From Dactylellina haptotyla (taxonomy: Eukaryota > Ascomycota > Orbiliomycetes > Orbiliales > Orbiliaceae): DNA of 64,000 nt. A program made the translations under genes and the position numbers. Shown piece after piece: positions 57,591-64,000 of this stretch; position 1 is the first letter of the stretch; each line of letters begins with the position of its first letter. Under the pieces are notes generated by a model. It had not been told where the DNA came from and did no database searches. It worked only from the letters and a program-made list of their open reading frames with translations. Location: assembly GCA_031310005.1 (NCBI GenBank), contig CM062380.1, forward strand, positions 2,356,001 through 2,420,000. Reading direction: 5' to 3'.

Positions 57591-57723
57591 AGTGACGCTT
57601 CGGGAGTTCCTTTCCAACATTGAAAGTGTCAAGGACTAAAACACCTTCATCACGACCAGTAGAGAGCCATTCAAACTGCATAGTTGGTGCAAGGGAGGAG
57701 CTTCAAGAGAACCCAACTTTACG
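57591..57723. promoter_or_regulatory. Upstream region of the 527-aa protein gene
   Basis: It immediately precedes the chosen start at 57724. The frame is open upstream to about 57640 without another ATG, so an additional upstream exon cannot be excluded. If the minus-strand candidate is real, this is a short divergent promoter. Confidence 0.3.
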
Positions 57724-59491
57724 ATGCGGCTGGCCAAAATCAATCTAATTAGAAAAAGTGCCTCTACTCATGGCACTCCAAATAGCAACACCAGGGGGCC
57801 GCTTTCGACCGACAAGAGACCAATCGGTGCATTCTGGTATATTAAGGAGGAACTAGATGACAACCAAGTTTGTTTATTCTAACTTTATACATTCTGCATG
57901 ACGTACTAATTGCCTATCTCATCCAGGCTAGAAGGATCGCGAAATCTAAGCAGATTGACGGATATCGCGGAAATATTTTCTTTGGTTCTGCTGAGAAACT
58001 CTGGAAACAGGTAAAATGGTTTATTTGGACTTTTCCCAGTTTAATGACGAATAATTGAGAATCCTAACCCGACCATATAGAGTCCAGTACAACAATATTC
58101 CGAGGAGGCGACTATGGGTCACCGGGGGAGACCATACGAAACGCAACCGGAGAAATATATTGGGCGATCCTATGGGCTTCTTTCTGACGAAGATGACGAC
58201 GAGGAGCAAGTTTATCACGAAATAATTCGACCAGACCGCCATCCATCATCGCAACAGAGCTATTCATCGTCTACAACGCAACAGGACCCTCTGTCGCCAC
58301 CTCTTTCTCCAATAGCCATCCAAGAGAATATCTCTGAACAGGGTTCACGAAATAGGGATGAATCTACTCCTCCGATGCCCGGATCCTTTGTTTTCGAAGA
58401 CGATGCCCCTGTTTCGCCCGCATTTTCGTCTAGTCTGACAGAATCAATCCAGCACATCCCAGATTTCTTATTCTCCACCCCAAGCCGCCCTTCTTACATA
58501 AATCCCGGGCTAGCTCTAGAACCTCGTTATGATGTAGCATCCCCGCTCCCTCAGCACGCTCGGTTCGATATGACGCCAAGGCAACTGGCGGCTTTTTCTC
58601 GTAGAAAACAAGAATTTGAGAGACTAATGGAACGCCCGTCGACACCATCTGCTATAAGTGATACAGGTACAGACGATTGGAACACGTCTGAGAAGGAAAG
58701 AGCGGAACGCGAACGTCGGAGAAAGGATCTCCAAAGATTTCGGTTAGAAAGGCAAAAACGACTGCGTCTCGAGCATCGCCCCGAGAGCGAAGTGGAACAC
58801 GGGGAATCTAAAAAACGGCGGAGGGAGACCTTCGAACAAATTGATTTGGAACCGGCTGAGACTAGCATTTCGAAACGAAGTAAATCGTCGGAAATTTTCG
58901 CTCGGGCTCTAGACGTTGAAGAACTGCGTGAATCTCGCTTAGAGGTTGATTCCAGTTTTAGGAATACTGTAACAGAGAAGAAACACTCACCTGGACCAGA
59001 TGTGATGGAATATACTACTGGTCCGCAAAGCGGGAATGATTCGTTAGGGTTTGACACCATGCCTGGCAGTGTTTACAGTGCGCCAACACCATCTCCTTCA
59101 CCGTCACTATCCCCGCCACCCCCTCTCAACCCTGAAAATTGCAACTCTAAGCAGACTGGATCTCACATACCGAAAATCCCTTCTGGACTTCGCAAAGCAA
59201 TTAACGTTTCGAGTTCCCCGTCCACTTCGCCCTTCAAAGAATTTCGAACGGGAAACCAGGCCGCGTCATCCGCTTTAAGAGAGAGCGAAATTCAAGCCAG
59301 AGCCATTGTTGATTCTGTATGTGTGAATTTGATTATCTCCTTCCCGCCATCGTTCTAACCGGTGTTTCTAGATTCCGAGGTCTTCCTATACATATTTCGA
59401 GTTTCCACCTCTCAGGTCTTCATTTGCTACGGAAATCAACCTGGCACTTGCAAATGAACTTTCGAGTCACTTCAAAATAATATCCACTTAG
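57724..59491 (+). CDS. Unrecognised 527-aa low-complexity protein, probably nuclear
   Basis: There are four exons, 57724-57867, 57927-58010, 58081-59316 and 59372-59491, all phase 0. The introns (59, 70 and 55 bp) end in CAG or TAG and have CTAAC or CTAAT branch sites; each contains an in-frame stop, so splicing is required. The first donor is GTTTGT. Residues about 30-80 look like an ordered, conserved-type segment (F-W-Y-I-K-E-E-L, then G-Y-R-G-N-I-F-F-G-S). An acidic run S-D-E-D-D-D-E-E follows at 111-118, then Ser/Pro-rich sequence with many SP/TP sites, a charged Arg/Glu-rich helix at about 279-308, a basic K-K-R-R-R cluster at 320-324 (possible nuclear signal), and a Pro/Ser tract near 411-427. 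The last exon is compact and ordered-looking (S-Y-T-Y-F-E-F-P-P-L). I do not recognise the family and assign no function. Confidence 0.75.
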
Positions 59492-59735
59492 CAGTCTGCG
59501 GCTGGGAGGAGACATCGCTTACGCTTGAAATTACCATGCCTTAGTAGTTAGTAGTTTGGTTACAAAACTGTCCCGCCTTACCCTCGCATACCATTTTAGA
59601 GAAGGCTTGTTGATAAACAAATTTAGTATCTGTGAACCATTTGATTTCTTCGCATTTCATTATTTTAGCACAATAGTCTTGAGGTTGGTTGAGATTGGCG
59701 TTAAGGGGATTGTTGTGCTAGGTTGTTCGGCTTTT

Positions 59736-59777
<42 letters not shown>

Positions 59778-60253
59778 TTTCTTTTTAGATATTGAATTCC
59801 AAAAAAACCATCTTGGTGGCTGCGTATCCGATATCTTGCTTTAATACAATTTAAGGGTGGTTTGCAATGACAGGCCGAGAAATAATACTAGCGAATTAGA
59901 GCTTCAAAGTAGGTACACAGGTTTTTGTTGGTTTCAAACAGCCTGCCAAGACATAGTTTTACACACTCGAAAATCTTGCCATTCCCAACCTCTATATATG
60001 GTTATACTTACATCATCTAACCATCTTACAGACGTAGAGGCGGAGAGATGGTAGAATCCTATCAGCATCGGTGACCTATTTATCAACGATTATTTTGCTT
60101 TCTGCCCAGATCTTTTTCAACCCGAGTTTAGAGTTAACGGCCTACAGGCACTTATCACGATGACTTAAGGAGGTTCCAGTACGCCTTCACTTTTGGTTTC
60201 CTCGCCTTCCGCGCTATTCCGATATCGCACAGACGGGTTTCCACTCACTTGCA
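59492..60253. other. Intergenic region with a CTTT microsatellite; 5' flank of the kinase gene
   Basis: No gene is supported. Frames at 59556-59795 and 59857-60054 are chance; the first runs through the microsatellite. A pyrimidine-rich tract lies close upstream of the kinase ATG, as is common in fungal promoters. Confidence 0.5.
59736..59785 (+). repeat. (CTTT)n microsatellite, about 12 units
   Basis: An uninterrupted run of CTTT followed by one CTTC-type variant. A similar GAAA/CTTT run sits in the second intron of the Vma6 gene at about 62742-62763. Confidence 0.9.
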
Positions 60254-61417
60254 ATGTCGCGTTCTCTTCCGGGCGATGCTGGAGTTTCTTCACTATCGAT
60301 GAATACCTTCAGTCTTCCAGAGGTCAGAAAGACTTCCCCCCCTCCACCAGAACCACACCACACCATACACCCAGAATCGGAAACCGCTTCGGACTCGGAT
60401 TCCCGTGCAAGGACAAGATTTCGTTCGAAATCGCCCAGTTTCACCCGAAAGAATCAATGCCAAAACACATCCGCGCCAACGCCAAACGGCTCAAATGGCT
60501 TGCTTTCTCCTCCTACCCCCAGCTGGCGGAGCTTTTCTCGCAGTCCAAGCCCATTAGGCTTGATCCCAATTCACAAAACGTTTCGCCAACTCGTAAGTCA
60601 TCTGTTGTACGCAAATTGGGAAGAGAACCACTCATTCTTCTGGCATATATTATTACCATCGCACGCAACCTCACGTTTGGGCCATACTAATAAATTTGCC
60701 ATCCTGGTACGACAGATTCACCGCCATGAAGTTCCTCGCAAGGTGTTGCACGTATCTATCGGGTTTCTTGTCTTACATCTGTATAGAACAGGTGTTCAAC
60801 CGACTTCAATCACGCCGGTCCTTGGGTATACTCTAGTGCCCATAGTTTCTGCAGACATCCTGAGATTCGTATCCCCTTCGTTTAACTGGCTATACATACG
60901 TGTCCTTGGCGCTTTGATGCGAGAATCCGAATTTTCTGGTTGGAATGGTGTTATATGGTACATGATAGGAACATGGACGGTGTTGGCTGTATTCCCCAAA
61001 GACGTTGCTACACTCTCTATATTACTGCTCTCTTGGTGTGATACCGCTGCCAGCACGTTTGGCAGGTTGTTCGGTAGATACACCCCTCAGATCCGCAAAG
61101 GCAAAAGCCTCGCTGGCTCCTTGGCTGCTTTTGTCGTCGGAAGCGCAACAGCCGCTTATTTTTATGGGGCCTTGGTTTCAAAAACCCCATTCTGGCCGGA
61201 CGACCCTGTTCGAGCAATCAGTTATTTGGGAAACCTCAAGTTCCCTGGGATAGGTGAGATAAGAGGAACATTTGCACTTGGGATTGTAAGCGTCGTGACG
61301 GGTCTCATTGGTTCCATGAGTGAACTCGTAGATGTGTGGGGGTTAGACGATAATGTTGTCATACCAGTCCTAAGTGCGGTTGGAATATGGGGCTTCTTTA
61401 GGTCGTTTACACCATGA
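60254..61417 (+). CDS. DGK1: CTP-dependent diacylglycerol kinase, ER membrane (Dgk1 type)
   Basis: Phosphorylates diacylglycerol to phosphatidate using CTP in the ER/nuclear membrane, opposing the phosphatidate phosphatase Pah1. The exons are 60254-60592 and 60716-61417, giving 346 aa. The 123-bp intron has a perfect GTAAGT donor, TACTAAT branch site and CAG acceptor. It is a multiple of three with no in-frame stop, so the unspliced frame reads through (387 aa). The N-terminal 100 residues are Ser/Pro/Arg-rich and disordered-looking. The CTP-transferase-like domain begins at P-R-K-V-L-H (R121, K122) and contains S-W-C-D-T-A-A-S-T-F-G (D222, G229), with several membrane segments. In yeast Dgk1 the residues needed for activity are R76, K77, D177 and G184; the spacing of 101 and 7 residues is the same here. 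It converges with the cyclophilin gene, with 117 bp between stop codons. Confidence 0.92.
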   Translation: MSRSLPGDAGVSSLSMNTFSLPEVRKTSPPPPEPHHTIHPESETASDSDSRARTRFRSKSPSFTRKNQCQNTSAPTPNGSNGLLSPPTPSWRSFSRSPSPLGLIPIHKTFRQLVSHLLYANWEENHSFFWHILLPSHATSRLGHTNKFAILVRQIHRHEVPRKVLHVSIGFLVLHLYRTGVQPTSITPVLGYTLVPIVSADILRFVSPSFNWLYIRVLGALMRESEFSGWNGVIWYMIGTWTVLAVFPKDVATLSILLLSWCDTAASTFGRLFGRYTPQIRKGKSLAGSLAAFVVGSATAAYFYGALVSKTPFWPDDPVRAISYLGNLKFPGIGEIRGTFALGIVSVVTGLIGSMSELVDVWGLDDNVVIPVLSAVGIWGFFRSFTP

Positions 61418-61534
61418 GAGCGCAGTCTGGTAGCATTCCTTTGGCACAGTGTTTAAGGGCGCTATATTCGTCCCTCGATTGGTCCAAGGGTTTATATTCT
61501 GATCTTCCCTTCCGTCATAGGCGGGGCAATCTAT

Positions 61535-62221
61535 TCAAGTACTATAACTGCCGCGAGTTGCGAGAGGATTCGCGTGAATAGTGATATTTACTACATGAAT
61601 CTTCTCCAACAGTCGATGCTTCTTGTCAACCTGTAACTTCTCGAATTTTTCAAGTGTCCCGCCCTCCTCAGCGCCATCAATCACTTTCCCAAATATTGTG
61701 TTTTTACCGTCAAGATGAGGATGTTTAGCATACGTTATAAAAAATTGTGTACCGTTGGTGTTCGGTTTCCCAGAGTTTGCCATAGAAACGATGCCACGAG
61801 AGCTATGCCTGAGTGAGGGTCGGATTTCGTCCTCAAATGGTGCGCCATATATAGGGGTACCTAATGATTTCCCAGGATTGGAAGAAGGGTCTCCCGTTTG
61901 GAGGATAAACGAAGGTATGGAACGATGAAAAGTACAACCATCATAGTAGCCAGACGCGCAGAGAGCAAGGAAATTCTAGGTGGCTATGTATTAGCTCGGG
62001 CTGATTTCTTGGATCCGAGTGCTTAAAATGACGGAAACTGTAGCATTAACCAACATACCTCCGTGGTTTTTGGAACAGCCTCGCAGAACAATTCTATTTT
62101 TAAATCACCAAGCTCAGTATGAAGCTAAGTATAAAGTGGTTTAATTTATGTCAGATTTTTACGTGTAATTGGAAACATGGTAGCATATTTATATGAATAT
62201 AGCGCTCACCGTTACTGACAT
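61535..62221 (-). CDS. Cyclophilin-type peptidyl-prolyl isomerase, PPIL3/Cyp10 subfamily
   Basis: There are three exons on minus: 62221-62210 (only M-S-V-T), 62124-62059 and 61975-61535, giving 172 aa. The introns of 85 and 83 bp have GTGAGC and GTATGT donors and TAG acceptors, all phase 0. The single domain starts MSVTLHTELGDLKIELFCE, typical of PPIL3, a cyclophilin associated with spliceosomal complexes in animals. Catalytic and binding residues match cyclophilin A: F-H-R-S-I-P-S-F-I-L-Q gives R44, F49, Q52, and G-T-Q-F-F gives Q103, F105. The position of the cyclosporin-contact Trp121 is His113, as in PPIL3, which predicts weak cyclosporin binding. The C-terminus is a few residues longer than usual (A-T-R-G-S-Y-S-T after N-I-T-I-H-A-N-P). 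No signal peptide, so it is nuclear or cytosolic. Confidence 0.93.
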
Positions 62222-62624
62222 GGTGTATGCTTTGTGTGTTGGGGATGATTATGATGTTAGCCAGCACATGTGCTGCTAATATGATATTTATATATAATTA
62301 TAGCCTATAAGACTAAACCCAACTACCACTGTGTTCAACGCAGGGAAGTGAAAAAATCACAAAGAGAAAAAATTTTATATCGCTTATTGCAAAAATTTAA
62401 CTTTCTTTTAATTTATTATTATGAAAAGCACATATTTTGTTGGCAGTAATTCTCCAAGGGTATACTTTAAATTATTTCAAGACGATGTAAAGACACGATT
62501 TGTTGCAATTCGTATAAAACGTAAAATTGACACCTTCGGAATGGAACGAACTAAACGCTAGCGACTAATATACACGCCAACACCGAAGCTACAAAGGAGG
62601 AGGGAAAGAAAGATACAATGCCGA
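62222..62624. promoter_or_regulatory. Intergenic region between the cyclophilin start and the Vma6 stop
   Basis: About 400 bp, moderately AT-rich, with no gene. It holds the cyclophilin promoter and the Vma6 3' UTR. No defined motif stands out. Confidence 0.45.
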
Positions 62625-63861
62625 TCAAAATACACTAATATAATTTCCAATTCTGTCCTTTTGATTTTGTGCAATGCATTCAGCAATCCACGTGATGTTC
62701 CTTATTTCCTAATTGGAAAGGGGTCAGTTAAACATAAGAGGGAAAGAAAGAAAGAAAGAAAGGGAAACCAAAGTGTGCAACCACAAACTAACCTGCTCTT
62801 GTAGCTTAAGCCATGCATATACAACAGCAAAAGTAAAATGGTGGGTGAATGTGTTTTTTGCCAGTTCCATCTCCTTCTGATAAAATATGTCCTCCAGGCT
62901 TTTCTGGTTTCCAACCCCAATCCCGCTGCCGCTTTGTCCTATACCTCCTTGATCGAAAAAGGACCTGTATTCACCAACAATTTCCACCGCCAACCTGACG
63001 GCTTCTGGATCATCGGCACGGCTTAGCATTAGGGAACCTTCCGGGTAGAGTTTACCAATTTCCGGGTAGAGCTTTTTTCTGTCAGATTTAGAGAGTTCAG
63101 TACCAAAAGAATTCAGAGTTATATTGATCGCTCTTCGGTCCGCTTCAAAGCCAAGAATGTCTGACATCAATTCCGCAGTCGGGGTCCCTTTAAGTCCTGG
63201 ATCCGTGGTACAGAATTTGTGAAAGGCTTCCAAGTAACTCTTGTAAAGAGTATTCCGAACTATTTCTATGTTTAGATCATCGAGGTCTGCCGAGCGAAGA
63301 TTGTTTTTAAAGAATGGTGCCAAAGGCGTCTCAACTAGAACGATACTGTAAAGTTCATCTATGTTGGATGCAACACAGAGCGCTGGGAGGCCTTCGAAGA
63401 ACCCAAGAGGGTGACATCGTTCCAACAAGTCCTTGGTATCTCTTTCATGTAGGGTTCCGGTGATCAAGAGCGCGACATTGTCGATCATGTATGAGTACGT
63501 GAGGAAATCCATGAACTCTGCCAGTGCACCAGTTGCTTGAGCTCGGAGGTAACGAAAGTCTTGGACCAGTTTCTCGGTTGCTTTAGCAGCAATTGTTGAT
63601 GTTGAGAATGGGGAAGCAACGTTGGCAAGCTGTTCGCCATACGAAGGCGTTAGCTGCAACTTGAGATCTAGGGATTGCTGACACGTTTAGTGGAAAGGAA
63701 TCCGCGTTGGTAGACAGTAGGTCAGAATGTTTTAGCAAACCTTCTAGGGTCTCACATTGTGTGAGATTCGAATAGTTTGAGCTTGTCAGGAGACCATTCC
63801 GATACCCACGAACTATGCCTTCAACATAGCCTGAGTTCACATTGAAGAACAAACCTTCCAT
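62625..63861 (-). CDS. VMA6: V-type H+-ATPase subunit d (Vo sector)
   Basis: Subunit d links the membrane ring of the vacuolar proton pump to its central rotor; it is a peripheral, non-membrane-spanning part of Vo. There are three exons on minus: 63861-63741, 63667-62793 and 62708-62625, giving 359 aa (yeast Vma6 is 345). Intron 1 (73 bp) has an unusual GTTTGC donor and CCCTAG acceptor, phase 1; splicing it restores the T-L-E-D-L-K-L-Q-L join. Intron 2 (84 bp, GTTAGT donor, TTAG acceptor) holds a CTTT run. The start MEGLFFNVNSGYVEGIVRGY and the end W-I-A-E-C-I-A-Q-N-Q...N-Y-I-S-V-F are hallmarks. Internal blocks Y-M-I-D-N-V-A-L-L-I-T-G-T, R-C-H-P-L-G and G-F-E-A-D-R-R-A-I-N-I are strongly conserved in the family. 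A Gly/Ser-rich loop (about residue 300) is typical of filamentous fungi. Confidence 0.97.
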
Positions 63862-64000
63862 TCTATTATATTTGAAGAGATGATAAAAATATAAGAACGA
63901 GTTAGCAGATACTACTATACCAGTTTAATTATTATTATTCTTTGATATAGCTATTTCCGTTTGCCATCAAGGGCCATAAGGCCTGTTTTTGAGCAGTTGT
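63862..64000 (-). promoter_or_regulatory. 5' flank of the Vma6 gene
   Basis: 139 bp upstream of the Vma6 ATG, AT-rich near the gene. It contains no recognisable gene or defined motif and ends at the window edge. Confidence 0.35.

Noticed and set aside
59556-60054. Two plus-strand frames between the 527-aa gene and the kinase gene
   Set aside because: One is translated from the CTTT microsatellite and the other has no support; both are in intergenic sequence.
60193-60690. 165-codon frame overlapping the kinase start
   Set aside because: It is a shifted frame over the kinase's low-complexity N-terminus; the kinase frame has conserved domains and consistent splicing.
61535-61783. Cyclophilin frame read as a stand-alone 82-aa protein starting M-A-N-S-G
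   Set aside because: That Met is internal; the frame continues upstream with the F-H-R and Q-T-G-D motifs and two further exons complete a normal PPIL3-type protein.
63583-63861. 92-codon frame as a separate small gene
   Set aside because: Its first 40 codons are Vma6 exon 1; the remainder is intron 1 and out-of-frame exon 2.
1-64000. CRISPR array, secondary-metabolite cluster or other specialised system
   Set aside because: No regularly spaced repeats of that type are present, and the five genes called belong to unrelated or unknown functions.

Overview
This window looks like a chromosome segment of a filamentous ascomycete (Pezizomycotina). The evidence is short canonical spliceosomal introns (63-123 nt, several with CTAAC or TACTAAT branch sites), compact fungal housekeeping genes, and a very long AT-rich block made of retrotransposon copies degraded by C-to-T and G-to-A changes on both strands, the signature of repeat-induced point mutation (RIP). 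The species cannot be named from the sequence.

Positions 1 to about 55,290 are an AT isochore with no intact gene. It is built mainly from one Ty3/gypsy (chromovirus-type) LTR retrotransposon family with LTRs of about 480-555 bp. I can place a partial minus-strand element (1-4019), a minus-strand element lacking its right LTR (6116-13986), a plus-strand element (13987-22480), a three-LTR composite minus-strand element (31878-43128, target duplication GTAGC) and a plus-strand element (43576-52202, candidate target duplication ATATA). Remnants of the reverse transcriptase YxDD box, RNase H, integrase and chromodomain are readable through the mutations. A second repeat family lies as inverted copies at about 22932-24400 and 53885-55279. 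A short TG...CA element of 167 bp at 4828-4994 is nearly free of RIP, and a mutated copy sits at 28611-28769. The outer edges of most repeat copies keep normal base composition while inner parts are AT-rich, so small GC islands mark repeat boundaries.

From about 55,300 to 64,000 composition changes sharply to ordinary gene space. In order: a TLC-domain membrane protein (+, 2 exons, 330 aa); a doubtful small minus-strand gene; an unrecognised 527-aa low-complexity, probably nuclear protein (+, 4 exons); a Dgk1-type CTP-dependent diacylglycerol kinase (+, 2 exons, 346 aa); a PPIL3/Cyp10-type cyclophilin (-, 3 exons, 172 aa); and V-ATPase subunit d, Vma6 (-, 3 exons, 359 aa). The diacylglycerol kinase and cyclophilin genes converge. 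The genes belong to unrelated pathways (ER lipid metabolism, splicing-associated prolyl isomerase, vacuolar acidification), so there is no cluster logic. I do not see a new biological system. The most informative signals are the RIP edge effect, the nested LTR structure, and a possible intron-retention isoform in the kinase gene.
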